Origin: an uncultured Dysgonomonas sp.
Lineage (GTDB): Bacteria > Bacteroidota > Bacteroidia > Bacteroidales > Dysgonomonadaceae
Direction of reading: 5' to 3'
Assembly (NCBI GenBank): GCA_900556485.1
Contig: USOX01000012.1
Span: 24,506-88,505 of the forward strand
DNA length: 64,000 nt
The translations under genes and the position numbers were made by a program. Under the pieces are notes generated by a model that worked only from the letters and a program-made list of their open reading frames with translations, made no database searches and was not told the origin of the DNA. Shown here piece after piece: positions 1-8,678 of this stretch. The stretch's first letter is position 1. Each line of letters opens with the position of its first letter.

Positions 1-2
1 CA

Positions 3-572
3 GGAGAAATAGAAGGAAGTTCAATCAGTTTTCTAAGCTTATCTGCTGATGGCTATTACAATAAGGTGGATGATAAAATAGTAATTATCCCAAAAACATT
101 CGGAGCTACAACAATGAATGTAGGAAAAGTAGATATAAAAGGCCTTGACTTGAAACTAGCATCCAATATAAAAATAAGCGATAAAATAAATACAGATTTA
201 TCTATTGTATATAGCTATATGCAGGCACAGGATTTGACTAACAAAGCGAATGATAACTATAAAGATCAGATACCTTATACTCCCGAACATTCAGGATCGG
301 CAACCCTGACTTTGAACAATCCGTGGGTTAACTTTTCTTATTCGGTGATCGCTGCAAGTAAACGATATTCTTTGCCTCTGAATATTAAAGATAATGAGGT
401 GGATGGATATACAGATCATAGTATTTCGTTGTTTCGCAGTTTCGATCTGAAAAATAATGAATGTTATATACAGGGTAATATTCTAAATCTGTGGGATAAG
501 AATTATGATATCATCGCTTTTTATCCGATGGCAGGGAGATCGTTTAAGGTTTCGGTAGGGATGAGATTTTGA
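3..572 (+). CDS. TonB-dependent receptor, C-terminal part (BtuB-like, truncated by window edge)
   Basis: The reading frame is open from the first bases of the window, so this is the 3' end of a longer gene; the GTG at 66 is not a real start. About 190 residues are visible, rich in alternating beta strands (GYYNKVDDKI, LSIVYSYMQA, FNYSVIA-like strands) and ending in SFKVSVGMRF, the aromatic C-terminal strand expected of an outer-membrane barrel recognised by the BAM machinery. Two lipoprotein genes follow on the same strand, a DUF5074/BtuG-like surface protein and a periplasmic binding protein, which is the usual company of Bacteroidetes cobalamin receptors. Function as a B12 receptor is inferred from these neighbours only. 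The plug domain, TonB box and any upstream cobalamin riboswitch lie outside the window. Confidence 0.8.
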   Translation, partial: GEIEGSSISFLSLSADGYYNKVDDKIVIIPKTFGATTMNVGKVDIKGLDLKLASNIKISDKINTDLSIVYSYMQAQDLTNKANDNYKDQIPYTPEHSGSATLTLNNPWVNFSYSVIAASKRYSLPLNIKDNEVDGYTDHSISLFRSFDLKNNECYIQGNILNLWDKNYDIIAFYPMAGRSFKVSVGMRF

Positions 573-661
573 ATTATGAATAGAAAAAAGTTACAATGGA
601 AAGTTGTGTAAAAACTGTCACTTTTGTCACTTTTTTAGAGAAGAGAAATAACTTCGGCTAC

Positions 662-710
662 CGCGCGATTGCATCGCGTGGTCAATTAAGTCTCGCGATG
701 CAATCGCGCG
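662..710. repeat. GC-rich palindromic repeat, family A copy 1
   Basis: Perfect 17-bp inverted repeat: CGCGCGATTGCATCGCG at 662-678 and its complement at 694-710, with a 15-nt loop containing TGGTCAATTAAG. It lies in the 188-bp gap between the receptor and the BtuG-like gene. Related copies occur at about 10521, 39843, 46592, 49948, 54486 and 55485. As RNA it would form a very stable hairpin inside the presumed operon transcript. There is no T-run after it, so it is not a standard terminator. Confidence 0.9.
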
Positions 711-760
711 ACAGCAACAAGAAATATTAATTATAAATCTTGAAATATAAAATTACAGCA

Positions 761-1837
761 ATGAAAAAGTATTTATTAAAGGTTCTTCTACTAAGTGTAT
801 TTATAGTGCCATTCGTTTCGTGTAGTGATGACGATGATGAACCAGAAACCGGATTTACACTTCCCTCTACAGGTATTTATGTTCTTAATACAGGTGTAAT
901 GAATGCAAATAATGCAAAACTTGCCTTCTACGATACTGAAAAGGGTGAAGTAATATCTGATGTGTTTGGGAAAGCAAATGATGGATTGCCATTAGGTGAT
1001 ATAGCTCAGGATATAGCTGTTTATGGGTCGAAGGTATATACAACCGTAACCAATTCGAACAAACTGTTTGTTACCGACAGAGGTTCTAAACTCCAAAAAA
1101 CATTCTCCCCTCTTAACGAATCGAGCCAACCTCTAAAACCTCGTTCTATTGCAACACATAAAGGCAAAGTATATGTAAGTACCGAAGCCGGATACGTAAT
1201 GCGCATAGATACTACAAATATGAACATGGATATGGTTAAAGTTGGCGCTTTCTCTGAGGAAATGACTATTGTGAACGAAAAGCTATATGTTACCAATTCG
1301 CGCTCAAACAGCAAAATAGTGTCGGTAGTAGACTTGAATAATTTTACCGGTCAGGCTACTGAAATTACCGTTGCCGATAACCCATCTATCATCAACAGCG
1401 ATAAGTATGGCAATATCTATGTTATTGCATGGGGCATTTGGGGATCAACACCTTCTACTTTCTGCAAGATAAATTCAACTACAAATGCCGTAACCGAAAT
1501 AGGTACAGATGTAGCATCTATGATGGCTGTTTTGGATGACAAGGTATTACTAATGAAACTTGATTATAGTACTACTCCGGCATCTTCTACATTCTTATAC
1601 TACAACATAAAAACTGAAACATTAGTGAATGAGCCATTTATAACAGATGGTACAACTATTAGTGCCGGATATTCTCTAACTGTAGATCAGAATACAAAGA
1701 ACATATATATTGGTACAGGCGACTCTAATAATCTGGGTAAAATGTATCTATTTAGTTCGGATGGTAAATTGAAAGAACAATTCTCTACAGAAGGCTATTA
1801 TCCGATCAAAGGTACTTATATCACACCTTCGAAATAA
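761..1837 (+). CDS. Surface-exposed lipoprotein, DUF5074 / BtuG-like beta-propeller
   Basis: The start is taken at ATG 761 because it begins a lipoprotein signal peptide directly (MKKYLLKVLL... lipobox FVSC, Cys about residue 21); the ORF extends 7 codons further upstream without such a signal. The lipid-anchored Cys is followed by SDDDDEPE, an acidic stretch like the Bacteroidetes lipoprotein export signal, so the mature protein (about 338 aa) should sit on the cell surface. The body shows repeated propeller-like strands (GIYVLNTG, KVYTTVTNSNKLFVTDR, GKVYVSTEAGYVMRID, GNIYVIAWG). In Bacteroides BtuG, a seven-bladed propeller of this family, binds cobalamin with very high affinity and sits on BtuB. 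The order receptor-propeller-binding protein here supports the same role, but iron or another chelate cannot be excluded. Confidence 0.75.
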   Translation: MKKYLLKVLLLSVFIVPFVSCSDDDDEPETGFTLPSTGIYVLNTGVMNANNAKLAFYDTEKGEVISDVFGKANDGLPLGDIAQDIAVYGSKVYTTVTNSNKLFVTDRGSKLQKTFSPLNESSQPLKPRSIATHKGKVYVSTEAGYVMRIDTTNMNMDMVKVGAFSEEMTIVNEKLYVTNSRSNSKIVSVVDLNNFTGQATEITVADNPSIINSDKYGNIYVIAWGIWGSTPSTFCKINSTTNAVTEIGTDVASMMAVLDDKVLLMKLDYSTTPASSTFLYYNIKTETLVNEPFITDGTTISAGYSLTVDQNTKNIYIGTGDSNNLGKMYLFSSDGKLKEQFSTEGYYPIKGTYITPSK

Positions 1838-1846
1838 GAACAAAAA

Positions 1847-2980
1847 ATGAAAAAAAACGGGCTATATATTCCTTTTTTCCTACTCCTGCTTGTCTTTGCA
1901 GCTTGCAATAATAAGGCTGATAAACAGAACAGTAAGGATAAAACACAAGGTGAATATACAATCCATTATGCAAAAGGTTTTCAGGTAAAAAAATACACTG
2001 ACTATACAGAAGTATCTGTACATAATCCGTGGGATACAACCAGACTTTTGCAAAAGTATATCCTTATCGACAGGGAAAAAGAAATACCTGCTAATCTACC
2101 TGCCGGAACCATTGTTAAGATTCCGCTTAAGAGTGTAGTAGCTTATAATACCATCCATTGTTCTACCCTGAACGAGCTTGGTATGGTAGACCTGATAAAA
2201 GGTGTATGTGAACCACAATATGTGAAAACAGAAAAGATAAAAAAAGGTGTAGAAGCCGGAACAATAGTCGATTTGGGCATGGCCAGCAAGCCTGATATAG
2301 AAAAGATTATCATGCTTTCACCCGAAGCTATTCTGGCAGCTCCTATCAGTGGACAAACATATGGAAATGTAGGTAAAACCGGGATTCCTGTTATAGAAAC
2401 GCCTGATTATACAGAGCCTCATCCCTTGGGGCGAGCCGAGTGGATACGGTTCTATTCCCTCTTTATTGATAAAGAGCAGTTGGCTGATTCGCTTTTCAAT
2501 CGGATAGCTCACCAATATAACGAGATAAAAGAGGCTGTAGCAAATGCGACAAGCCGTCCTTCGGTCTTCCCTGATACCAAATATCAGGGTAGCTGGAATA
2601 TGCCGGGAGGAAAAAGCTTCATGGCTAATATGCTGGCAGATGCTGGAGGTGCTTATGTATGGGCGGAAGATAATTCTTCTACCTTTTTGCCCTTATCTTT
2701 CGAAACCGTGCTGGATAAAGCAGGAGAGGCAGATTTATGGCTTATACGTTATTATGCGCCCGAAGATATGACTTACAAAAGTCTGGAGAAAGAGTTTAAG
2801 CCATATTCTTACTTTAAGGCTTTTAAAGAGAGGAATATCTATGGATGTAATACGTTTTATTCCAATTTTTATGAGGATTTACCTATTCATCCGGAATATA
2901 TATTGATGGATTTTGCGAAGATATTTCATCCTGAGCTTTTTCCTGATTACACATTGAAATATTATATGAAAATGAATTGA
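1847..2980 (+). CDS. Periplasmic substrate-binding lipoprotein of an ABC importer (BtuF/FepB class)
   Basis: A 377-aa protein starting 9 bp after the previous stop, so almost certainly cotranscribed. It has a lipoprotein signal ending FAAC (Cys 20). The fold is that of the helical-backbone binding proteins for cobalamin and ferric siderophores: an N-terminal lobe with KIPLKSVVAYNTIHCSTLNELG and DLIKGVCEPQYV, the typical PDIEKIIMLSPEAILAAP segment (about residues 145-165), a long linker helix (LADSLFNRIAHQYNEIKEAV), and a C-terminal lobe with MPGGKSFMANMLADAGG. The protein would take substrate from the receptor and hand it to an inner-membrane BtuCD-type transporter. No permease or ATPase gene follows, so the transporter is encoded elsewhere. 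Substrate is inferred from context. Confidence 0.8.
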   Translation: MKKNGLYIPFFLLLLVFAACNNKADKQNSKDKTQGEYTIHYAKGFQVKKYTDYTEVSVHNPWDTTRLLQKYILIDREKEIPANLPAGTIVKIPLKSVVAYNTIHCSTLNELGMVDLIKGVCEPQYVKTEKIKKGVEAGTIVDLGMASKPDIEKIIMLSPEAILAAPISGQTYGNVGKTGIPVIETPDYTEPHPLGRAEWIRFYSLFIDKEQLADSLFNRIAHQYNEIKEAVANATSRPSVFPDTKYQGSWNMPGGKSFMANMLADAGGAYVWAEDNSSTFLPLSFETVLDKAGEADLWLIRYYAPEDMTYKSLEKEFKPYSYFKAFKERNIYGCNTFYSNFYEDLPIHPEYILMDFAKIFHPELFPDYTLKYYMKMN

Positions 2981-2992
2981 ATTATGAGTTTT

Positions 2993-3039
2993 GAATTATG
3001 AGTTATGAGTTTAAGCAAAACATTCATAACTCATAATTC
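2993..3039. terminator. AT-rich 16-bp perfect hairpin downstream of the binding-protein gene
   Basis: GAATTATGAGTTATGA (2993-3008) and its exact complement (3024-3039) with a 15-nt loop, 13 bp after the stop codon. It is followed by a run of A then T-rich sequence. Closely related gaattatgagttatgag arms recur near 34783, 41230 and 47045, so it is both a repeat-family member and a plausible terminator. Confidence 0.55.
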
Positions 3040-3070
3040 AAAAATTACACCTTTTTTCAAAATAAATACA

Positions 3071-3078
3071 TATCTTTG
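3071..3078 (+). promoter_or_regulatory. Bacteroidetes -7 promoter element (TATCTTTG) for the ABC-F leader
   Basis: TATCTTTG fits the TAnnTTTG -7 consensus of Bacteroidetes primary sigma factor promoters. No clear TTTG -33 element is seen. A start near 3085 would give a leader of about 330 nt before the ABC-F start codon at 3414. Confidence 0.6.
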
Positions 3079-3103
3079 CCCCATAAACTTATAAAATACT
3101 CCA

Positions 3104-3400
3104 ATGAAAATATCTAAGTAAAAATCGATGGTTACGTACCATCATGCGAACCGGAAAAATCCGGAACATTTTGGTTAATAGAATTATCAATTGAGTTGAT
3201 GCACTACACTTCTTAAGCATCAGCTAAAACTTAGAGTCAATGTAATAAATAAATTTCAGTAAACAAGTAGACAAGATACAAGTAAACTAGTTTAGTTGTA
3301 TCCTATTCACCTACGCCTATTACTTATCAATTCTTAATTTATTTATCATTTACGAGTAAACGCTTTGACTTGTATCTAGTCAACTTGTTCACTTGTCAAC
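3104..3400 (+). promoter_or_regulatory. Structured 5' leader with 5-codon upstream ORF, before the ABC-F gene
   Basis: Directly after the promoter lies a tiny ORF, ATG 3104 to TAA 3121 (MKISK). It is followed by three hairpins: GATGGT/ACCATC (3127-3143), CCGGA/TCCGG (3151-3164), and AGTTGATGC/GCATCAGCT (3194-3225, one G-U pair). Farther on, CAAGTAGACAAGATACAAGT near 3264 can pair, with a few mismatches, with ACTTGTATCTAGTCAACTTG at 3368-3387, just upstream of the start codon. Several antibiotic-responsive ABC-F genes are controlled by leader peptides and attenuation; this layout is compatible with such control, but that is inference. I do not recognise a known riboswitch here. Confidence 0.45.
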
Positions 3401-3413
3401 TAACGAATTCATC

Positions 3414-5009
3414 ATGAGTATTATAATAAAGAAACTATCATATACACATTTCGACAGAGAACTACTATTTCAAGATATAAGCTTTTCTATAAACAAAGGG
3501 CAAAAGATATCTCTGATAGGGAACAATGGTGTAGGCAAATCTACCCTGTTGAAAATCGTTGCAGGACAGCTACAGCCATCCGATGGCGAAGTAATAATAA
3601 GCGACAAGCCTTATTATGTGCCTCAACATTTCGGTCAATACGATAATCTGACTGTAGCTCAGGCTTTAGGAATAGACCGAAAATTAGAAGCCTTATCCGC
3701 AATACTGGACGGAGATGCCTCAACCGAGAACTTCAATATTCTCGATGATGACTGGACAATCGAAGAACGTGCTATTACTGCACTTGCAGCATGGAATCTT
3801 CAGCATATCAGTCTCCATCAGTCTTTCGATACACTTAGTGGTGGTGAGAAGACCAAGGTCTTTCTATCAGGCATAGATATTCATTCGCCATCTATCATTC
3901 TCTTTGATGAGCCATCCAATCACTTAGATATCACAGCCAGAAACCAATTATACGACCTGATCCAAAACGGAAAATCGACAATGATTATCGTCAGCCACGA
4001 CAGAACCCTATTAAACCTGATGACATCAACATATGAGCTAAGCAGCAATAATGTTGATATTTACGGAGGTAATTACGAATTTTACAAGATACAAAAAGAA
4101 GAGAAATTAAAGGCTCTGGAAGCGCAGTTCGACGAAAAAGAAAAAGCTTTACGCCAAGCTAAACAAATAGCCAGAGAAGCAGCCGAGCGCAAACAAAAGC
4201 AAGATGCAGGAGGTAAAAAGAAACAAGAAAAGGCTGGCGTTGCTCGTATTATGATGGGCAAGCTAAAAGACACAGCCGAACAAAGCTCATCACGATTGAA
4301 GGAAGTACATTCCAGTAAAATGGATAATATCAATAACGAACTAAAGCAAATAAAAGATAAGTTACCCGACCTGAAAGAGCTTAAACTCAATTTTGAGAAT
4401 ACCAACCTGCACACAGGAAAGATATTGATAGATGCCAATCAGGTAAACTTCGGATATACAGAACAGCATTTATGGAGCACACCTCTCACATTCCAGATAC
4501 GAAGTGGAGACAGAATAGCCATAAAAGGGAATAACGGTTCGGGCAAAACAACCCTTCTCAAACTAATATTAGGACAGCTAATGCCGACAGAAGGAAAGTT
4601 GGCCAGAGCCGATTTTGAATACCTGTATATCGATCAAGAATACTCATTAATAAATGATAGGCTGACTGTTTACGAACAGGTACAACAATTCAACTCCCGT
4701 CATTTTCTCGAACACGAACTTAAAACACTGTTACATCGCTTTCTTTTTACTGTGGATATGTGGGATAAAACCTGCGATAAGCTAAGTGGCGGAGAAAAGA
4801 TGAAGCTGGTATTTTGCTGCCTGAGTGTAAGTAATAATGCTCCTGATATGTTTATTCTGGATGAGCCAACCAACAATCTGGATATACAGAGCTTAGATAT
4901 TATAGCTGCAACTATAAAGGATTACAAAGGTACAGTATTGGTTATTTCACACGATGAGTATTTTATAAAAGAGATTGGAGCTGAACGGGAAATCAACCTC
5001 AACTGTTAA
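3414..5009 (+). CDS. ABC-F family ATP-binding protein (ribosome-associated)
   Basis: 531 aa from ATG 3414; an in-frame ATG 21 bp upstream lies in the repeat-like leader and is less likely. Two ABC domains without membrane segments. First Walker A GNNGVGKST (about 36-44), signature LSGGEKTK, Walker B IILFDEPSNHLD. Then a charged helical linker rich in Lys/Glu/Ala (about 215-325), and a second domain with GNNGSGKTT, LSGGEKMK and MFILDEPTNNLD. This is the ABC-F layout; such proteins enter the ribosomal E site and act in translation (EttA, Uup, YbiT) or in antibiotic target protection. The sequence alone does not say which. The long structured leader makes inducible, drug-responsive expression a reasonable hypothesis. 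Confidence 0.88.
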   Translation: MSIIIKKLSYTHFDRELLFQDISFSINKGQKISLIGNNGVGKSTLLKIVAGQLQPSDGEVIISDKPYYVPQHFGQYDNLTVAQALGIDRKLEALSAILDGDASTENFNILDDDWTIEERAITALAAWNLQHISLHQSFDTLSGGEKTKVFLSGIDIHSPSIILFDEPSNHLDITARNQLYDLIQNGKSTMIIVSHDRTLLNLMTSTYELSSNNVDIYGGNYEFYKIQKEEKLKALEAQFDEKEKALRQAKQIAREAAERKQKQDAGGKKKQEKAGVARIMMGKLKDTAEQSSSRLKEVHSSKMDNINNELKQIKDKLPDLKELKLNFENTNLHTGKILIDANQVNFGYTEQHLWSTPLTFQIRSGDRIAIKGNNGSGKTTLLKLILGQLMPTEGKLARADFEYLYIDQEYSLINDRLTVYEQVQQFNSRHFLEHELKTLLHRFLFTVDMWDKTCDKLSGGEKMKLVFCCLSVSNNAPDMFILDEPTNNLDIQSLDIIAATIKDYKGTVLVISHDEYFIKEIGAEREINLNC

Positions 5010-5016
5010 GATAAAT

Positions 5017-5046
5017 TGCAGGGGTGGAAGTTTATTCACCTCTGCA
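5017..5046. terminator. Bidirectional terminator hairpin between convergent genes
   Basis: TGCAGGGGTG (5017-5026) pairs with CACCTCTGCA (5037-5046) with one G-U pair, between the convergent ABC-F and acetyltransferase genes. Confidence 0.7.
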
Positions 5047-5058
5047 AACATTACCTTA

Positions 5059-5586
5059 TTATAATATCAGTTCATAAAGTTTGAACCACTTCAGATGCTC
5101 ATATGGTAAACCTAAATCAATCGTATCGACATACCGATACCCCATCTTCTCGTACAGAGCGATAGCAGGAGTATTATCTACAGATACATCCAGACGAATC
5201 GACCTTACCTTCTGATCAATAGCATATTGCTTGGCAAACGCCATCAACGAAGCAGCTACATTCCTCTTAAGGAAAGCCGGATGCACAACAAGTGTTCGCA
5301 CAACTAGTATATCCTTATAATCTGCATCAATGAGCCATTTTACCCGACTATACGCATCTTCGGGTGTATGGTTCAGTATAACGCTTCCGGCAATCGTGTC
5401 ATCTATTTTGGCAACAAAGAGGCTTTGCTCTTCTATGCCTTTAGCAGCAGTCTCACGTATTGGATATATATGCTTTATCCATCCCGGATAATTGAATGGA
5501 GATACTGATGCAAAATAATCGTTTAACTCATTATATAGCATCTCCAACTCATCAATATGCAATGTATTGCCTCTTTCTATAATCAT
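5059..5586 (-). CDS. GNAT family N-acetyltransferase
   Basis: 175 aa, single GNAT domain. The acetyl-CoA binding region is visible as VVRTLVVHPAFLKRNVAASLMAFAKQYA (about 93-120). It is followed by the beta-bulge segment SIRLDVSVDNTPAIALYEKMGYRYVDTID, whose N-x-x-A-x-x-L-Y-E-K-x-G-Y pattern is typical of the family. It would transfer an acetyl group from acetyl-CoA to an amine on a small molecule or protein; the substrate cannot be read from the sequence. It lies downstream of no other minus-strand gene, since the phosphofructokinase gene ends 92 bp upstream behind a terminator, so it is probably expressed on its own. Confidence 0.85.
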   Translation of the reverse strand: MIIERGNTLHIDELEMLYNELNDYFASVSPFNYPGWIKHIYPIRETAAKGIEEQSLFVAKIDDTIAGSVILNHTPEDAYSRVKWLIDADYKDILVVRTLVVHPAFLKRNVAASLMAFAKQYAIDQKVRSIRLDVSVDNTPAIALYEKMGYRYVDTIDLGLPYEHLKWFKLYELIL

Positions 5587-5613
5587 AATTTCCTGACCAA
5601 TAGTTATAATAGA

Positions 5614-5657
5614 AAACAGGCTAATCAGCCAGCCTCAACTGTCCAATTAGCCTGTTT
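5614..5657. terminator. Intrinsic terminator of the phosphofructokinase gene
   Basis: AAACAGGCTAAT and ATTAGCCTGTTT form a 12-bp stem with a 20-nt loop. On the minus strand it directly follows the stop codon of the phosphofructokinase gene and is trailed by T-rich sequence. Confidence 0.75.
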
Positions 5658-5678
5658 ATTCCGATATATAATTATAAA

Positions 5679-7325
5679 TTATTTACTTTGTTCAAGTTTC
5701 AATGTAACAGTAGGTTGGTCACAAACTTCAGTTGGCCCGAAGTATTGGATAGGACCAGGATAAACAAACTCTGTACCTACAGCCCAAGCTTCGCGGTTGG
5801 CAACAAGATATTTGAATGGTGCTCCGTCAAGTTCAACAAGAGCCTTACGGATAACAGGCTTCATTTCGCCATGACGGCGTTCCATGTTCATCATCATTGT
5901 TACAGGTACACCTCCGGCAATCCATTCAGAAGCAGGAGCCGTTGTGTTACGTACCGATGACATATAACCAGTTTTGCCTGCACCGATAAGAGCAGCGGCA
6001 GTATATCCTAACGAGTAGCAATAGTCTGCATCGAAGTTAGAAGGAGCTGCACAACGTCCTTCGTATCCGAAGAAGTGTACCTGTGCTGCAAATTTACCGT
6101 TATATGTTCCTGCAGCTTTCATTTCAGCAAGTTTATTGCCTACCATTTCAGCCAATAGTTTTTCTGTTTCGATAAGCGATACCTGTACGTTACCATGAGG
6201 GTCGCGGTCTAGTGTCAACTGACGTGCAACACCATCAGGCAAGCTGGCAAATACCTTAGCATTATCAGCAGAAAGATTCTGTCTGATATAAGCTAATTGC
6301 TCATCTTTAGGTACTGCATTAAATTCATCCTGATGATGAGCAAGGAAGTCATTCAATTCCGAAATAAGAACCTTCATTGCAGGGATAAACTCGATCAGAC
6401 CTTCAGGGATCAATACTGTACCGAAGTTGTTTCCATCAGCAGCACGTCTGGCTACAGCCTTCGCTATATCTGTAACGATATCGTCAAGAGATAGTTTTTT
6501 AGCTTCTACTTCTTCCGAAACAATACACATATTTGGTTGCACCTGCAGAGCACACTCAAGAGCAATATGAGAAGCCGAACGTCCCATCAGTTTGATGAAA
6601 TGCCAGTATTTACGAGCCGAGTTACAGTCACGTTGAATGTTACCAATAACTTCTGAGTAAACTTTACAAGCAGTATCGAATCCGAAAGATGTTTCTATCA
6701 TTTCGTTTTTCAAGTCACCGTCAATTGTTTTAGGACAACCGATTACTTGTACACCTGCATTGATAGCTTTGTAATATTCAGCTAATACACAAGCATTTGT
6801 ATTAGAGTCGTCACCACCAATGATAACCAGTGCTTTGATATCTAATTTTTTAAGTATTTCAAGCCCTTTGTCAAACTGTGCCTGAGTTTCCAGTTTAGTA
6901 CGTCCCGAACCTATAATATCGAAACCACCTGTATTACGGTATTCGTCGATAATATCAGCAGTCAGCTCTTTATAGTCGTGATCTACCAGACCTCCGGGTC
7001 CCATAAGGAAACCATAAAGACGGCTATCTGCATTTTGGCTTTTGATACCATCAAAGATACCTGCAATTACATTATGTCCGCCCGGAGCTTGTCCACCCGA
7101 AAGAATAACACCTACATTAACAGCAGGAGCATTTACTTTCTCTGTAGATTCTACAAATTTAAGAGTAGGCATTCCGTAAGTATTCGGGAATAATTTTTTT
7201 ACTTCTTCCTGATCTGCTACCGACTGAGTTGCTGCTCCTTCTTCTATTTTTACAGAACCATACAATGCTTTTGGCATTTTAGGGCTGTATGTAGCTCTGG
7301 CTACTTGTAATGCACTTTTTTTCAT
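5679..7325 (-). CDS. pfp: Pyrophosphate-dependent 6-phosphofructokinase (PFP)
   Basis: 548 aa, the length of the long (plant beta-like) PPi-PFK subfamily. It interconverts fructose 6-phosphate and fructose 1,6-bisphosphate using pyrophosphate in the cytoplasm, so it can work in both glycolysis and gluconeogenesis. Diagnostic motifs: [10 protein letters not shown] (about 76-85), GGDDSNTNA (about 170), where the second Asp after GG marks PPi rather than ATP use, and [10 protein letters not shown] (about 200). Also seen are [15 protein letters not shown] and the sugar-phosphate site near [13 protein letters not shown]. The gene stands alone with its own terminator. This enzyme is typical of saccharolytic Bacteroidetes, and I see no reason to doubt that it is functional. 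Confidence 0.95.
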   Translation of the reverse strand: MKKSALQVARATYSPKMPKALYGSVKIEEGAATQSVADQEEVKKLFPNTYGMPTLKFVESTEKVNAPAVNVGVILSGGQAPGGHNVIAGIFDGIKSQNADSRLYGFLMGPGGLVDHDYKELTADIIDEYRNTGGFDIIGSGRTKLETQAQFDKGLEILKKLDIKALVIIGGDDSNTNACVLAEYYKAINAGVQVIGCPKTIDGDLKNEMIETSFGFDTACKVYSEVIGNIQRDCNSARKYWHFIKLMGRSASHIALECALQVQPNMCIVSEEVEAKKLSLDDIVTDIAKAVARRAADGNNFGTVLIPEGLIEFIPAMKVLISELNDFLAHHQDEFNAVPKDEQLAYIRQNLSADNAKVFASLPDGVARQLTLDRDPHGNVQVSLIETEKLLAEMVGNKLAEMKAAGTYNGKFAAQVHFFGYEGRCAAPSNFDADYCYSLGYTAAALIGAGKTGYMSSVRNTTAPASEWIAGGVPVTMMMNMERRHGEMKPVIRKALVELDGAPFKYLVANREAWAVGTEFVYPGPIQYFGPTEVCDQPTVTLKLEQSK

Positions 7326-7372
7326 TTGTTTTTTAATCTGTTTTATGTTATAATAATTCTAATAATCTCTTT

Positions 7373-7843
7373 TTAACTGCCCTGCGCAATTTGATATACA
7401 GGAATACCATCCTCGCGACCGGCAAATTCTAACCCTTCAAAAAAATAGTGAGGGTCTCCTTTCAGATGTTTCGATGTTTGATTATTTATCTTGAACAGGA
7501 TTTCGCGAGCTGTAAAATTCTTACCATTATCAGCATTCAATACAAAAGAATTTCTTTTTAATGGCTCATTATATTGTCCATAAGTATATTTGATTTTTAC
7601 AGAAGGATTGTCTATAACAACTCTAGACAGTTCGAGGCCATGTTCAGACTCTAACATGGTGAATAAAGAATCAGCTTTTTCAACAGACAACACATCCATA
7701 TCCAAAGTCCATGGATAGTCCTCCATAATAAAACCTGCATGACCCATACCTTCTTGATTCGTATTTTTGAATTGACAAGAACCTAAAATAATGAAAATTA
7801 AACAAGCTAAAATATACCTCATAAGCGTCGCAAATTTCGTCAT
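7373..7843 (-). CDS. Hypothetical lipoprotein
   Basis: 156 aa with a hydrophobic N-terminus and lipobox IILGSC. Translation may begin at the first Met or at the Met 7 codons later (MRYILACLIF), which gives a cleaner signal peptide. The mature part, about 133 aa, has no motif I recognise; segments such as SLFTMLESEHGLELSRVVIDNP and SFVLNADNGKNFTAREILFKINNQ suggest a small alpha/beta periplasmic or membrane-anchored domain. It ends 47 bp upstream of the phosphofructokinase start on the same strand, so cotranscription is possible, but a functional link is not implied. Confidence 0.7.
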   Translation of the reverse strand: MTKFATLMRYILACLIFIILGSCQFKNTNQEGMGHAGFIMEDYPWTLDMDVLSVEKADSLFTMLESEHGLELSRVVIDNPSVKIKYTYGQYNEPLKRNSFVLNADNGKNFTAREILFKINNQTSKHLKGDPHYFFEGLEFAGREDGIPVYQIAQGS

Positions 7844-8155
7844 TTTTTTTGAATTATGAAAGAGATAACAAGCCCTATCCTTCTCATTTTTACAAGATAT
7901 TACAAAATGCTTTCTTTTTAACGCATCACCAATAGCAACACTATCAAATTGACAGAAAACAACAAAACAGCAACAAGATAATATTCACGAAGAAAAATAT
8001 CAAAAAGACACAACAACATCAATAAACAAACCTATAACAGAAAACCAAAAATGCATTTTAACCATATTTAACCACAAAATAAAAACATTTTGATACATAA
8101 ATCATTTATACAATAAAGAAAGATTTATATATTTGCACCACTAAATAATACCATT
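7844..8155. other. Intergenic region with a plus-strand promoter
   Basis: 312 bp of AT-rich sequence between divergent genes. The only clear signal is TATATTTG at 8128-8135, a Bacteroidetes -7 element about 20 bp before the DUF3836 start codon. I see no hidden gene, repeat or RNA structure in the rest. Confidence 0.5.
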
Positions 8156-8500
8156 ATGAAAGCAAAAGCATTTTTCTCATTATTTGTAATTCTATTCTTT
8201 TCTGCAAATATTTTTGCTGCCACCCCAGAAAAGGTAATGTTCAGTAATATCGAAGAAACTGAAAGTGGAAAAGTTAAAGAAATCTTGTTTTGTGACAAAG
8301 ACACCAATGCCCCTCTCACAAAGACTATCTATAAATATGATACAGAGGGTAAAATAGAACACAAGGCTTCTTACGAATGGAACAGATCTCATGGATGGGT
8401 AGGAACGCAGAAATATGAATATACATACGACGAAAATAATACACCGTCTACTCCCGTAGTTAAAAAATGGGATAAAAAAACTAAAGACTGGACAATTTAA
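8156..8500 (+). CDS. Small secreted protein, DUF3836-like
   Basis: 114 aa with an N-terminal Sec signal peptide (MKAKAFFSLFVILFFSANIFAA, cleavage probably after about residue 22) and a mature domain of about 90 residues. Repeated strand motifs of the form KTIYKYDTEGKIEHKASYEW and QKYEYTYDENN match the short repeat seen in DUF3836 proteins, which are abundant and uncharacterised in Bacteroidales. The location is periplasmic or extracellular. The gene has its own promoter (8128-8135) and terminator (8538-8572), so it is a monocistronic unit. No function can be given. Confidence 0.75.
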   Translation: MKAKAFFSLFVILFFSANIFAATPEKVMFSNIEETESGKVKEILFCDKDTNAPLTKTIYKYDTEGKIEHKASYEWNRSHGWVGTQKYEYTYDENNTPSTPVVKKWDKKTKDWTI

Positions 8501-8537
8501 CAATTACTAGTTTCCAATCAATTATTCTTTCTTTACC

Positions 8538-8572
8538 AAAAAAGCTTTGTACATAATGTATGAAGCTTTTTT
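8538..8572 (+). terminator. Intrinsic terminator of the DUF3836 gene
   Basis: AAAAAAGCTT (8538-8547) and AAGCTTTTTT (8563-8572) form a hairpin ending in a T-run 37 bp after the stop codon. Confidence 0.75.
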
Positions 8573-8678
8573 ATTTATTTAAAATCCTGACTACTAAAAA
8601 AAATCGCATAGCCTTTTAAACCTTTCACTACTATTTTAGTCATATAAAACAAGATTGGAATTTAAAAAAAGAACTTAT

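Noticed and set aside
3104..3225. Known riboswitch class in the ABC-F leader
   Set aside because: The hairpins do not match the conserved cores of the cobalamin, TPP, SAM, FMN or preQ1 classes that I can recall; an Infernal/Rfam scan would be decisive.
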